A stretch of 26,060 nt of DNA from Desulfurococcales archaeon (GCA_027083115.1 JALWQN010000006.1:1-26060), one strand, 5' to 3'; shown: positions 1 to 8,863, counted from the first letter of the stretch. Notes: a model not told the origin generated them from the letters alone. Numbers and translations: made by a program.

Positions 1-59
1 AAAAATAATTCAAATATTATAAGGAGGAATACTTAAAAAAATAATTTATTTTAGGAAAG

Positions 60-67
60 TTTTTAAT
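60..67 (+). promoter_or_regulatory. Putative TATA box for the molybdenum hydroxylase operon
   Basis: A T-rich TATA-like element (GTTTTTAATT, preceded by AAA as a weak BRE) lies about 55 bases before the ATG at 118. Transcription would start near 85-92, giving a leader of about 30 bases that contains the GAGGTGA ribosome binding site at 107-113. A second A/T run at about 32-40 is an alternative. The first 117 bases otherwise show no gene. Assigned by eye only. Confidence 0.35.
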
Positions 68-117
68 TCTATGCAATCCTTCTATGATGGAAAATTAAAT
101 ATGTTTGAGGTGATTTA

Positions 118-2469
118 ATGAGTTCAAGTGAAGATCCGTATGCATTAATGGAGAAATGGTTGAAGGCTAAAGAATTCTTAGTTGTTGGTAAGGGAGTCAG
201 GAGAGCTGATGCTTTAGAGAAAGCAATGGGTCAAGCAAGATTTGTTGAAGATTTCTATATGCCTGGTCACATGCTCTTCATTAAGCAAGTTCTAAGTACA
301 GAACCTCATGCAAGGATCTTAGGGATTGACGCAAGCAAAGCTCTGGAAGTTCCTAGTGTAGAAGGGGTCTTTACAGCTAAGGACATTCCTGGTGAGAACC
401 AAGTTGGTTATGCATTGCCTGATCAGCCTCTAATAGCTGAAGGGAAAGTAAGGTTTGCTGGTGAGCTAGTTGCTTTGGTAGCGGCTAAGGATTTCGATAA
501 AGCTATTGAGGCAGCTGAAAAAGTTAAGATAATGTACGATCCATTACCTTATGTTCTTGATCCTTTGGAGGCTATGGAAAGAAAGGATATTCTAGTTCAT
601 GGGGAGGTAGGGTCTAACATTGCTTTCAGAACTAAAGTAAGGAAGGGAGATATTGAAGAAGGCTTCTCAAAATCAGACGTCATAGTGGAGAATGAGTACC
701 GGACACACCACCAAGACCACGTATATTTAGAGACTGAAGGGGCTCTGGCACTTCCTGAGTTGGGGGACAGATTGACTGTTATTTCGGCTGGTCAGTATCC
801 TCATCTTGTTAGGGCTATTGTTGCTAGGGTAGTAGGACTCCCAGAAAGCAATATTAAAGTAATTATTCCCTATATGGGGGGTGGTTTTGGAGGTAAGGAT
901 GACGAGGGGCCTCTGGTAGCGGCTAAGGCAGCGTTAATAGCTAAATTAACTGGTAAGCCTTCTTTCCTCATGTACACTAGGGATGAGTCAATGTTAATGC
1001 ATCCCAAGAGGGAAGCCACAATAATTAAGTATAAGAGTGGGGCATCTAGGGACGGTAAGCTGCAGGCTATTGAGGTAAAGATAATTCATGACACAGGCGC
1101 CTACTCCAATAGGGGGCCATTTATCTTATGGAGAGCTACTGTCCATGCTTCAGGGCCCTATAGGGTCCCTCATGCTAAGGTAGACGGTTACTGTATCTAC
1201 ACAAATAAGGTATACCAAGGATCATACAGGGGTTTCGGTAATCCATCGGTTCAGTTTGCTGCTGAAGCTCAGATGGATTCATTAGCTAGGAAGTTAGGGA
1301 TTGATCCTGTTGAGCTCAGATTGAAGAATCTATTAAGGCCAGGTGACCTCACGATAACAGGCCAGCAACTTAATGAATCAGTTGGTGTGGCTGATGCTGT
1401 AGCTAAATTAGCTAAAGTAAGTGAGTGGAGCAGTAAAATTAAAGCGTATTCATCAAGTAATGGCAGATATAGGAGAGGCATAGGGATAGGTGTTGCTTGG
1501 CATGGAATAAGTACATCCAGAGGTGTGCCAGACTGGTCCAACGCGCTAGTGAAGATAGAGAAAGACGGTTCTGTTTCCGTGCATACTGGCATTGTCGAGA
1601 TGGGCCAGGGATCTCCAGTTAGTTCACATAGGCAAATAGCCTCAGAAATACTTGGTGCTCCCTTAGACGTTGTTACTGTAGATTTCGGTACTACAGACGC
1701 GCCTGATACTGGTGCCACCCACGCATCTAGGGGCACAAGCATAGGTGCTATAGGTGTTTATGTAGCTGCAGCTAAATTAAGGGAAAGGCTAAATAAGTTA
1801 GCAAGCGAGTTGCTTGGAACCTCTCCTGACGAAATAGAGATCAAGGATGGTAAGGCATACCTGAGGAGCAACCCTGAAAAATACATTAGCTGGAAAGAAC
1901 TGATTAAGGAAGCCTATAGCAGAGGTGTGGAAATGAGCGCCACGGGATACTTCTTCCTACCCAAAGGGAAATTCAATGATGAAGCTGGGCAAGGATATGC
2001 TTACCCAGCGTTCAGCTATGTTGCTATGGTGGCTGAGGTCGAGGTAGATACATACACAGGTAAGGTTAGAGTTCTAAGAATATGGCCTGCTTTAGCTGCT
2101 GGAAGAATTATTAATCCGACCCAAGTAGAGGGTCAAGTTGAAGGAGCTGCAGTCCAGGGAATGGGATATGTCCTGATGGAGCAGTTCGTGTTCGATAATA
2201 AAGGAAGGATACTCAACCCTAACTTAACCGATTATGTAGTACCTACAGCCCTTGACGCACCAGAAATTATGAGGCCTGTCTATGTTGAGGACATATTTAA
2301 GTATGGTCCCTTCGGAGCTAAAGGTGTCGGTGAAATGGCCTTAATTCCTGCACCCGCGGCCATAGCTAATGCGGTATCTAATGCTTTAGGAGTTCAAGTA
2401 ACTAAGCTACCCTTAACCCCAGAAAATGTCTATTTCCTTATCAAGGAAAAGATGGGTAAGAAGGCGTGA
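118..2469 (+). CDS. Molybdenum hydroxylase large subunit (xanthine dehydrogenase/aldehyde oxidoreductase family)
   Basis: This is the molybdopterin-binding catalytic subunit (783 aa) of a cytoplasmic molybdenum hydroxylase, which hydroxylates an aldehyde, N-heterocycle or similar compound with water as oxygen source. Visible motifs are the glycine-rich GGGFGGKDD (about 253-261), the active-site loop YQGSYRGFGNP (about 366-376), VEMGQGS (about 494-500) and the C-terminal GAKGVGE with the family's catalytic glutamate near 739. The loop is GSYR rather than the AYRCSFR of true form I CO dehydrogenase, so the Cu-binding Cys is absent and CO is an unlikely substrate. The size and the neighbouring FAD and Fe-S genes resemble the glyceraldehyde oxidoreductase (CutABC) type of Sulfolobus; xanthine, nicotinate or aromatic substrates are alternatives. 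ATG at 118 follows GAGGTGA with 4 bases spacing. First gene of the operon. Confidence 0.93.
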   Translation: MSSSEDPYALMEKWLKAKEFLVVGKGVRRADALEKAMGQARFVEDFYMPGHMLFIKQVLSTEPHARILGIDASKALEVPSVEGVFTAKDIPGENQVGYALPDQPLIAEGKVRFAGELVALVAAKDFDKAIEAAEKVKIMYDPLPYVLDPLEAMERKDILVHGEVGSNIAFRTKVRKGDIEEGFSKSDVIVENEYRTHHQDHVYLETEGALALPELGDRLTVISAGQYPHLVRAIVARVVGLPESNIKVIIPYMGGGFGGKDDEGPLVAAKAALIAKLTGKPSFLMYTRDESMLMHPKREATIIKYKSGASRDGKLQAIEVKIIHDTGAYSNRGPFILWRATVHASGPYRVPHAKVDGYCIYTNKVYQGSYRGFGNPSVQFAAEAQMDSLARKLGIDPVELRLKNLLRPGDLTITGQQLNESVGVADAVAKLAKVSEWSSKIKAYSSSNGRYRRGIGIGVAWHGISTSRGVPDWSNALVKIEKDGSVSVHTGIVEMGQGSPVSSHRQIASEILGAPLDVVTVDFGTTDAPDTGATHASRGTSIGAIGVYVAAAKLRERLNKLASELLGTSPDEIEIKDGKAYLRSNPEKYISWKELIKEAYSRGVEMSATGYFFLPKGKFNDEAGQGYAYPAFSYVAMVAEVEVDTYTGKVRVLRIWPALAAGRIINPTQVEGQVEGAAVQGMGYVLMEQFVFDNKGRILNPNLTDYVVPTALDAPEIMRPVYVEDIFKYGPFGAKGVGEMALIPAPAAIANAVSNALGVQVTKLPLTPENVYFLIKEKMGKKA

Positions 2470-2479
2470 GGTGGGAAGG

Positions 2480-3364
2480 ATGTATTACAGAATACCTGAA
2501 ATCAATTACATATACGCTATGAGTTTAGATGAAGCCCTAGAATTAGTGGAGAAATTAGATGATTACAGATTGCTGGCAGGAGGTACTGACTTAATAATTG
2601 ATATGAAGATAGGTAGAGCAAAACCGAAAAACGTTGTGGACATCTCAAGAATTAGTGATCTTAAATTCATTAAGGATGAAGGCAATTACGTAAGAATAGG
2701 GTCTCTAGTCACTTTACAGGAATTAGTTGAGTCCCCTATTATTAGGGGGAAGGCCCCAGTTCTTTCGATGGCAGCTAATGAGATGGCTTCATGGCAGATA
2801 AGGAATATGGCTACTGTTGGGGGTAATTTATGTAATGCTTCGCCAGCTGCTGATTCAGCACCTCCGCTAATGGTTCTCAATGCTAAATTAGTGCTCGCAA
2901 GCAAGAAAGGAGAAAGAGAAATACCAATAACACAATTCTTCAAAGGACCTAGAAAGACTGAATTAAGGAAGGATGAATTACTTAAGGAAATAGTGATACC
3001 TTATGAAGAAGGAAGCGGTCAGTATTACATTAAGCTAGGTAGAAGAAACGCATTCACATTATCCGTGGTTTCTGTGGCTGCTCTTGTTAAAGTTGACGAC
3101 AATAGATTCTCAGATGTTAGGATTGCCTTAAACTCTGTCGCACCAACACCAGTTAGGTCTAGGAGTGTTGAGGGGGCCTTAAAGAATAAGGAGGTAACTT
3201 ATGAGGCCATTAAGAAGGCCTCTAAGGAAGTTCTAAAGGATATTTCACCGATATCTGATGTGAGGGCTTCAGCAGAGTACAGGAGGGAAATGTCTGTAGC
3301 CTTAACGAAGGATGCCTTAATTGGAGCCCTAAAACAATTAGGTATTGAAGTGAGAGGTGAGTGA
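2480..3364 (+). CDS. Molybdenum hydroxylase FAD-binding medium subunit
   Basis: This 294-aa protein carries the FAD that takes electrons from the Fe-S subunit of the hydroxylase complex (CoxM/CutB/XdhB-like family). The two FAD-binding signatures are present: AGGTD at residues 33-37 and TVGGNLCNASPAADS at about 112-126. The length is normal for the stand-alone subunit. An upstream in-frame start at 2426 would lie inside the preceding gene and add 18 basic residues that do not look like the family. ATG 2480 is preferred because GAGGTGGG at 2468-2475 precedes it; that site overlaps the TGA stop of the large subunit, so the two genes are probably translationally coupled. No NAD-binding domain is visible and the final electron acceptor is unknown. 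Confidence 0.92.
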   Translation: MYYRIPEINYIYAMSLDEALELVEKLDDYRLLAGGTDLIIDMKIGRAKPKNVVDISRISDLKFIKDEGNYVRIGSLVTLQELVESPIIRGKAPVLSMAANEMASWQIRNMATVGGNLCNASPAADSAPPLMVLNAKLVLASKKGEREIPITQFFKGPRKTELRKDELLKEIVIPYEEGSGQYYIKLGRRNAFTLSVVSVAALVKVDDNRFSDVRIALNSVAPTPVRSRSVEGALKNKEVTYEAIKKASKEVLKDISPISDVRASAEYRREMSVALTKDALIGALKQLGIEVRGE

Positions 3365-3365
3365 T

Positions 3366-3830
3366 ATGGAAATAACTTTCAAGCTTAATGGAAGACCCGT
3401 AACTGTTGATGTTAAGCCTAACGAGATATTGTTGGATGTGTTAAGATTTAAGTTAGGTGTCAAAAGCGTTAAGAGAGGTTGTGAGAGGGCTGAATGCGGG
3501 ACGTGCACAGTCTTGCTTGATGGTAACCCTGTCTATTCATGCACTGTTTTGGCACCTCAAGTGAGGAATAGGGAAGTAATAACCATTGATTACTTAATTC
3601 ATACAGGGGAGCTAAGGCCTTTGCTGGACGCTTTCGCTGACATTGGTGCTGTACAATGCGGTTTCTGCACTCCAGGATTCCTTATGACATCATATGCCTT
3701 TATAAAGAGGAACCCTAACCCAACAGACGAGGAGATCAGGAAAGCTGTTGAAGGTAACTTATGTAGGTGCACTGGATACAAGAAGATCATTGAGGCCATT
3801 AAGTTAGCAGCTAGGAAAATGCATAGTTAA
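3366..3830 (+). CDS. Molybdenum hydroxylase 2Fe-2S small subunit
   Basis: This 154-aa electron-transfer subunit (CoxS/CutC/XdhC family) holds two [2Fe-2S] clusters. The plant-ferredoxin-like N-terminal domain has C39, C44, C47 and C59 (CX4CX2CX11C). The all-helical C-terminal domain has CGFC at 98-101 and CRC at 133-135. All eight cluster cysteines are intact. A GTG at 3357 is in frame, but GAGGTGA at 3354-3360 overlaps it and sits 5 bases before ATG 3366, so 3366 is chosen. The ribosome binding site overlaps the end of the FAD subunit gene, and gene order is large-medium-small. No cofactor-insertion gene (CoxD, CoxF or XdhC-chaperone type) is visible in the window. Confidence 0.94.
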   Translation: MEITFKLNGRPVTVDVKPNEILLDVLRFKLGVKSVKRGCERAECGTCTVLLDGNPVYSCTVLAPQVRNREVITIDYLIHTGELRPLLDAFADIGAVQCGFCTPGFLMTSYAFIKRNPNPTDEEIRKAVEGNLCRCTGYKKIIEAIKLAARKMHS

Positions 3831-3864
3831 CGGTGAATAATGAATTTTTTCATAAATTATTACT

Positions 3865-3876
3865 AAGTTTTTATAA
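3865..3876 (+). promoter_or_regulatory. Putative promoter of the binding-protein gene
   Basis: The 165-base gap 3831-3995 is very AT-rich. AAGTTTTTATAA at 3865-3876 is the best BRE/TATA-like match and would give a start near 3898 and a leader of about 100 bases. A second candidate, TAAAATTTATTTT at 3951-3963, would give a leader of about 10 bases. The binding-protein gene therefore probably has its own promoter, as is common for the most abundant component of an ABC importer. No gene is seen in the gap. Confidence 0.35.
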
Positions 3877-3995
3877 CAATTATTGTAAATTATTTCATAT
3901 ATTAAGATAGGAATCTTCAATTCTACTAATATTTTTAATAATGGTAGAAGTAAAATTTATTTTGACAGTCATGTTTATTAAAACCGTGGTAAAAT

Positions 3996-5372
3996 ATGAG
4001 ATCTAACTTTAAGAAAGCATTATCTAAAGCTGCATCAATTACTATAGTGGTAATTATAATTATAGCAATAGCAGCGGGCGCAGGTTGGTGGTGGGCTACT
4101 ACCCAACAGGAGGCTATACCCACAACCACCTCATTCTCATCAACAACGACAGCAGCTACGAAACCTAAGATTAGCGTAATAAAGATTGGTTTGATTGAGC
4201 CATTAACAGGGGCTCATGCAGTCTTTGGGATTGAAGCTAAAGAAGCTGCTGAACTAGCTATTAACGTAATCAATAACGAGTTAGGTGGGATTAAATCATT
4301 AGGTGGTGCTAAGCTACAGTTAGTTGTTCAGGATGCCGGATCGACTCCAGACAACGCTAGATTAGCTGCTGAAAAACTAATTACACAAAGCCATCCTAAT
4401 ATAGTGATTGGCGCTTACATTAGCAGATTGACAGCTGCAGTGGCTGAAGTAACTAATAGGTCGCACACGATACTCTTTATGGACGGGTTAGTTGATGACC
4501 TAACGCAGCACGGATGGAAATATGTGTTTAGGGTAGCACCTAAAGCAAGTGCTCATGGTAAGTCCGCTGTTGACTTCATCCTGGATATGGCTAAGAAGAA
4601 GGGATTGAAGGTTAAGACAGCAGTCGTTCTTAATGAAGACTCAGTATTTGGTACATACACAGGCAATGGTGCTGTGTTGGAACTGATTAAGAATGGTGTC
4701 AAGGTGTTGGATCACATAACATACCCCTACGATATAACTGATGTCAGTTCCATTATAGCTAGGATAAAGGCAGATAATCCGGACGTCATAATTTCAGTTC
4801 CTTACTTCCATGATGCCATACTAATTGCTAAGGCCATTAAGTCTGAAGGATTGCATCCTATGTTCATAGCTGCCGCAGGAGGTTGTGGATATACTGATCC
4901 TGATTCAATTAAGGCTGCTGGAGATGCTGTCCTATACTATACCCAAACTTATAGCTTCAATCCATACAGACATACTGAGTGGGCTAAGAAGCTTGTTGGT
5001 ATGTTTAAGCAGAAGTACGGCAAGATTCCTACTGAAGCCGGCGGTATAATACTGTATACTATGTTCACAATATATGAGGGACTTGAGAAGGCAGGGCAAA
5101 TGTATCCCAGCGATCCGCTGAATCCAGATAATCTAAGGAAAGTTTTCCTTTCCTTAGATTTAACTGACAGCAATAGTATTGCAGCACAACTCTATCCGAC
5201 TGGGCACATAAAGTTCCTACCGAATGGTGATAATGAGTATGCAGGGACGGCTATTTTGCAGGTACAGAAAATCAACGGCACGTTAACGCCCGTACTAGTA
5301 TGGCCAGAGCCGCAGCCAGGCATTCAGCCGATCTTCCCAAGGCCTGACTGGAAGCCTTCAAGCTCCAGTTAA
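3996..5372 (+). CDS. ABC importer substrate-binding protein, branched-chain amino acid type (LivK-like)
   Basis: This is the extracytoplasmic solute-binding protein (458 aa, type I periplasmic-binding fold, Peripla_BP_6 family) of the importer encoded by the next four genes. The N-terminus is basic and then strongly hydrophobic (about 14-35). It matches the archaeal class III (prepilin-like) signal pattern at K7-A8-L9-S10, with a second possible site at K11-A12-A13-S14, as in sugar-binding proteins of Sulfolobus. A Thr/Ser-rich linker (about 42-55) leads to the binding domain, which opens with KIGLIEPLTG. The family binds amino acids, amides, urea, purine-like or aromatic compounds. Linkage to the molybdenum hydroxylase suggests its ligand is that enzyme's substrate or a precursor. 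The ribosome binding site before ATG 3996 is weak (GTGGT). Confidence 0.9.
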   Translation: MRSNFKKALSKAASITIVVIIIIAIAAGAGWWWATTQQEAIPTTTSFSSTTTAATKPKISVIKIGLIEPLTGAHAVFGIEAKEAAELAINVINNELGGIKSLGGAKLQLVVQDAGSTPDNARLAAEKLITQSHPNIVIGAYISRLTAAVAEVTNRSHTILFMDGLVDDLTQHGWKYVFRVAPKASAHGKSAVDFILDMAKKKGLKVKTAVVLNEDSVFGTYTGNGAVLELIKNGVKVLDHITYPYDITDVSSIIARIKADNPDVIISVPYFHDAILIAKAIKSEGLHPMFIAAAGGCGYTDPDSIKAAGDAVLYYTQTYSFNPYRHTEWAKKLVGMFKQKYGKIPTEAGGIILYTMFTIYEGLEKAGQMYPSDPLNPDNLRKVFLSLDLTDSNSIAAQLYPTGHIKFLPNGDNEYAGTAILQVQKINGTLTPVLVWPEPQPGIQPIFPRPDWKPSSSS

Positions 5373-5381
5373 GCCCAACAA

Positions 5382-5417
5382 TTAAATTTTAATTTAACAT
5401 AACTAAATCAATTTTTT
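5382..5417 (+). terminator. Possible terminator after the binding-protein gene
   Basis: A 7-bp inverted repeat, TTAAATT and AATTTAA separated by TT (5382-5397), lies 10 bases after the stop codon. It is followed by a run of six T at 5412-5417. The repeat is all A/T, so it may be chance in AT-rich spacer. T-runs are the usual archaeal termination signal, and a fresh promoter follows. Confidence 0.3.
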
Positions 5418-5440
5418 ATTATGTTTGATGGAAAAATTAT

Positions 5441-5448
5441 GTATAAAA
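5441..5448 (+). promoter_or_regulatory. Putative TATA box for the permease/ATPase genes
   Basis: GTATAAAA lies 72 bases before the first permease start and would place the transcription start near 5470. It sits in the 140-base gap (5373-5512) between the binding protein and the permeases, so the membrane and ATPase genes may be transcribed separately from the binding protein. Confidence 0.4.
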
Positions 5449-5512
5449 CTCAAAGCTTAAAAGAACAACCAAAACAAGGTATATTGAGCTCTGAAGGTTG
5501 AGAGGTGGAATG

Positions 5513-6379
5513 ATGGATCCTATACTCGTCACTAATAACTTAATTGATGGTGTATTGATGGGTATGTTGTATTCATTGGTGGCTTTGGGGTTAGCCTTGA
5601 TTTTTGGTGTTATGGATATCATTAATTTCCCCCACGGAGATTACGTAATGATAGCAGCATACATAAGCTGGTTAATAGCTATGGCGTTCTGGGTTGATCC
5701 ATCAGTAACTGCTTTATTGACGGTTCCGTTATTCTTTCTTTTTGGTGTAGCAATATACAAGTCGGTGATTCACCCGATCCTTGGTGCAGAACCCCTAATC
5801 CAGATAGCTGTTACTGTGGGTTTGGGTTATGTTTTAGAGAATATAGCATTAGCTATTTGGCATGCTGAACCAAAATCGTTTCCTGCACCCTGGTTTAATT
5901 TTGGACTGAACTTCGGTGGTTTATCTATTTCCGTAGCTAAACTTATTGCTGCTACCGTGTCAGTGATTTCCCTTTACTTAACCCACTGGCTATTAACAAA
6001 GACAAAATTCGGGTTAGCTATGAGAGCAACATCAGCAAATAGATTGATAGCTCCTTTAATGGGCATTGATGTTGAAAAAGTTTACTCAGTGACTTTTGGT
6101 TTAGGAATTGCTTTAACTGCCTTAGGAGCTTCCCTATATATGATGTGGGCGCAAACTAACCCTTATTTGGGTTCTTCTTTTAGCTTGCTTGCGTGGGTCA
6201 TAGTTGCGATGGGAGGCCTTGGCGGTGTTGTTGGAGTGATATATTCAGGTTTAATAGTTGGTGTTTTAGAAGCCTTAGGTAATACGTTTATCTCCCCCAG
6301 TGCTAGGCTTGCAGTAATTTACCTAGCGTTCTTCCTTGTACTATGGTTTAGGCCTAGAGGTCTATTTGCTAAGAGGTGA
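5513..6379 (+). CDS. Branched-chain amino acid-type ABC permease (LivH-like)
   Basis: This 288-aa polytopic membrane protein (about 8 hydrophobic segments) is one half of the translocation pore. The N-terminal half has the LivH-like pattern GMLYSLVALGLALIFGVMDI followed by NFPHGD. A cytoplasmic loop around LLTKTKFGLAMRATSANRLIAPLMGID corresponds to the ATPase-contacting EAA-like loop. It pairs with the next permease. ATG 5513 is chosen because GAGGTG at 5502-5507 precedes it by 5 bases; an ATG at 5510 and a TTG at 5498 are less well placed. Substrate is unknown. Confidence 0.93.
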   Translation: MDPILVTNNLIDGVLMGMLYSLVALGLALIFGVMDIINFPHGDYVMIAAYISWLIAMAFWVDPSVTALLTVPLFFLFGVAIYKSVIHPILGAEPLIQIAVTVGLGYVLENIALAIWHAEPKSFPAPWFNFGLNFGGLSISVAKLIAATVSVISLYLTHWLLTKTKFGLAMRATSANRLIAPLMGIDVEKVYSVTFGLGIALTALGASLYMMWAQTNPYLGSSFSLLAWVIVAMGGLGGVVGVIYSGLIVGVLEALGNTFISPSARLAVIYLAFFLVLWFRPRGLFAKR

Positions 6380-6384
6380 TGGAA

Positions 6385-7386
6385 ATGGCATTTGGTGAGT
6401 GGATGAGTGAGTCCAAAAAATATATTATTGGTATATTGGTTGTAGGCGCTGTGCTTGCTATAATTCCTTTTGCTACGAGTTTTGATCAGTACACAATCCT
6501 GCTGCTTGCTACTGCATTAATTTACGGCATATTTGTAGTGGCTTGGAATATTATCGGTGGATATGCTGGGCAACTTGATTTAGGTGCTTTCGCATACATA
6601 GCTTTAGGAGGCATAGTTGCTTCTCAATTAATGATTGTTTATGGGATAACGCCATGGATAGGTATGTTTCTTGGTGCAGCGGCCTCAGCAGGCTTAGCAA
6701 TCATTATTGGTATCCCTACCTTTAGATTTGGTATTAGGGAAGTTTGGTATGCTCTTCTTTCAGCAGCGTTAGTCGTGATAATGAACAACATATTTCATAT
6801 GCCCCAGGTTCTGGGGTCCCTAGACCATTATTTGCCTTCCGTCAGTGGTTGGTTTTACCTTGAGTTTCCGACATATGAAAACATCTACTGGTTCGTTACG
6901 GTAGCTCTAATGTTTGTGATGTTAATTAACTTAATGATTAGTCACTCCAAGGTCGGTTACTACCTAAGAGCAATTAGGGAAGATGAATTAGTGGCTGAGG
7001 CTTTAGGTATCGATGTCCGAAAATATAAATTAGTGGCATTGGCTACCTATGCATCTATTCTGGGGTTTATGGGATATGTCTATGTTGTCCTTCAGGGGAC
7101 CTTCTCTTATCATACCTTTAATGCTCCGGAATCCATAGGAATAGCTATTATGGGTATCATCGGTGGCTTAGGGTCCATAGCTGGCACATTAGTTTCTGGG
7201 TTCTCTCTGAAATTAATTGGTGATTACCTTAGAGGTAGTCTTGGAGCGACAATACCGGGTCTTAACCTATTAATTTATGGTCTTCTATTAGTGATAATCG
7301 GTATTTTCGAGCCTGATGGTTTTGCGGGGATATACAGAAAATATTTCCATAAGGAAAAAAGCGCTAGTAAGGTGAGTAAGAAATGA
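6385..7386 (+). CDS. Branched-chain amino acid-type ABC permease (LivM-like)
   Basis: This is the second permease subunit (333 aa, about 8-9 membrane segments). It contains the LivM signature region GGYAGQLDLGAFAYIALGG and a cytoplasmic loop GYYLRAIREDELVAEALGIDV, typical of the ATPase-contact loop. ATG 6385 follows GAGGTGAT at 6373-6380, which overlaps the stop of the preceding permease gene. Its own stop overlaps the next gene's start as ATGA at 7383-7386. This tight coupling supports equimolar synthesis of the pore and ATPase subunits. Confidence 0.93.
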   Translation: MAFGEWMSESKKYIIGILVVGAVLAIIPFATSFDQYTILLLATALIYGIFVVAWNIIGGYAGQLDLGAFAYIALGGIVASQLMIVYGITPWIGMFLGAAASAGLAIIIGIPTFRFGIREVWYALLSAALVVIMNNIFHMPQVLGSLDHYLPSVSGWFYLEFPTYENIYWFVTVALMFVMLINLMISHSKVGYYLRAIREDELVAEALGIDVRKYKLVALATYASILGFMGYVYVVLQGTFSYHTFNAPESIGIAIMGIIGGLGSIAGTLVSGFSLKLIGDYLRGSLGATIPGLNLLIYGLLLVIIGIFEPDGFAGIYRKYFHKEKSASKVSKK

Positions 7387-8132
7387 GTTTAGGAATGAGT
7401 TTAGGCAATATAATTTTGAGAGTTGATGGTGTAGTCAAGAGGTTTGGAGGGATTACAGCAGTGAATAAAGTGAGTTTTGATGTTGAGGGAGGGAGAATCC
7501 TTGGATTAATTGGACCTAATGGAGCAGGAAAAACTACCTTATTTAACTGCATAACCGGAGTTTACAGGCCTGAGGAAGGTAAAATAATCTTTCAAGGTAA
7601 AGACATAACTGGTCTTCAACCTCATGTCGTAGCTAAGAAAGGAATAGCTAGGACATGGCAAAAAGTTAGGCCCTTCAAGAACATGAGTGTTCTTGATGCT
7701 GTTGTTGTTGGTGCACTATTAAGAACTAATAGTGTCGTTCAGGCAAAGAAGAGAGCTGTGGAGGCCCTTAAACTCGTTGGTTTTCCTGAGGAGAAATACG
7801 AGATGCTGGGTAAGGACATAACTCTAATGGAACATAAAATGGTTGATTTAGCTAGGGCTATATCCACTGAACCTAAGCTATTATTGCTTGATGAGGTTGC
7901 AGCAGGATTAAGGCCTCATGAGATGGAGAGTTTAGCCAATATATTAAGGAAAGTCAATAAGGAAAAAGGCTTAACTATGATTGTTGTTGAGCACGTGATG
8001 AGGTTCGTAATGAATTTAAGTGAAAGAATAATTGTTATGCATGAGGGAAGGAAGATCGCTGAAGGCGCTCCTAAGGAAGTAGCTAATGATCCTGACGTCA
8101 TTGAGGCCTACTTGGGCACTAAGCCATTATAA
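7383..8132 (+). CDS. ABC importer ATP-binding protein (LivG-like)
   Basis: This 249-aa cytoplasmic ATPase powers the importer as a partner of the LivF-like protein. Walker A is GPNGAGKT at 44-51, and a LivG-type insert with GIARTWQKVRPF contains the Q-loop region. Walker B is LLLLDEVAAGL near 164-174, and the switch histidine is in VVEHVMRF. The ABC signature is not LSGGQ: the equivalent segment is TLMEHKMVDLARAI at about 147-160, and Walker B is followed by Val rather than Pro. Similar degenerate signatures occur in a LivG subgroup, so this is probably a subfamily trait. ATG 7383 follows AAGGTGAG with 6 bases spacing. Confidence 0.93.
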   Translation: MSLGMSLGNIILRVDGVVKRFGGITAVNKVSFDVEGGRILGLIGPNGAGKTTLFNCITGVYRPEEGKIIFQGKDITGLQPHVVAKKGIARTWQKVRPFKNMSVLDAVVVGALLRTNSVVQAKKRAVEALKLVGFPEEKYEMLGKDITLMEHKMVDLARAISTEPKLLLLDEVAAGLRPHEMESLANILRKVNKEKGLTMIVVEHVMRFVMNLSERIIVMHEGRKIAEGAPKEVANDPDVIEAYLGTKPL

Positions 8133-8146
8133 AGAAGGTGAGTTAG

Positions 8147-8863
8147 GTGAGCACTCCAATGCTACAATTAAGAAGTGTTGAGGCAGGATATGGTGAATTT
8201 CGAGTGCTTCACGGGATTAACCTCCGTGTTGATAAGGGAGAGATTGTTGCTTTAGTTGGTCCTAATGGAGCAGGAAAAACAACAACCTTGAGAACAATCC
8301 TTCACATGACCACTTTATACAGAGGAGAAATTACTTTTGAGGGTAAAGACATTACTAAGGTACCGACACATAAAATAGTTGAGAAAGGAATTACTATGGT
8401 TCCTGAAGGAAGGGGCCTATTTAATCCTTTAACAGTCTATGAAAATCTGTTGGCAGGGGCTTACACTAAGAAGGCCATGGAGAAACTGGAGGATTCTCTT
8501 GAATTTGTCTACAGTTTATTCCCAAGACTTAAAGAAAGGAGGAGTCAGGTAGCAGGTACTCTCTCTGGTGGAGAAGCTCAGATGCTCGCGATCGCTAGGG
8601 CATTAATGTCTAGGCCTAAATTCTTGATGCTTGATGAGCCTAGCCTAGGCTTAGCGCCAAAGATAGTTCTAGAGATCTTTGACACCGTTGTTAAATTGAG
8701 AGACTTAGGGACAACAATACTGATTGTGGAACAACATGTTAAGAACTCCTTAGAGATTGCTGATAGGGCCTACGTTATGGAGATGGGGCAAATAGTTCTG
8801 GAGGGTGAGGGTAGGGCCCTCCTTAGTGATGAAAGACTGAGGAAAGCTTACTTAATTATTTAG
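8147..8863 (+). CDS. ABC importer ATP-binding protein (LivF-like)
   Basis: This is the second ATPase (238 aa) of the importer. Walker A is GPNGAGKT (about 38-45), the signature LSGGE near 139-143 is canonical, Walker B is FLMLDEPSLGLAP, and the switch His lies in IVEQHVKNSLEIADRAYV, all typical of LivF. If the LivG-like partner's signature is degenerate, the composite ATP site built with this LSGGE would be the more active one; that is inference. GTG 8147 follows GAAGGTGA at 8134-8141 by 5 bases; ATG 8159 with AGGTGA at 8145-8150 is an equally plausible start 4 codons later. Last gene of the importer cluster, convergent with the Nudix gene 22 bases on. Confidence 0.93.
   Translation: MSTPMLQLRSVEAGYGEFRVLHGINLRVDKGEIVALVGPNGAGKTTTLRTILHMTTLYRGEITFEGKDITKVPTHKIVEKGITMVPEGRGLFNPLTVYENLLAGAYTKKAMEKLEDSLEFVYSLFPRLKERRSQVAGTLSGGEAQMLAIARALMSRPKFLMLDEPSLGLAPKIVLEIFDTVVKLRDLGTTILIVEQHVKNSLEIADRAYVMEMGQIVLEGEGRALLSDERLRKAYLII

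Noticed and set aside
1269..1742. Open frame on the minus strand inside the hydroxylase large subunit
   Set aside because: It lies wholly within a strongly conserved gene, lacks a ribosome binding site and has no recognisable domain.
118..3830. CO dehydrogenase (CoxLMS) identity for the hydroxylase
   Set aside because: The large subunit has YQGSYRGFG instead of AYRCSFR, so the Cys that holds copper in CO dehydrogenase is missing; the broader molybdenum hydroxylase call is kept.
7383..8132. LivG-like ATPase as inactive because of its degenerate LSGGQ motif
   Set aside because: Similar signature variants with DEV instead of DEP are found in a LivG subgroup; Walker A, Walker B Glu and the switch His are intact.
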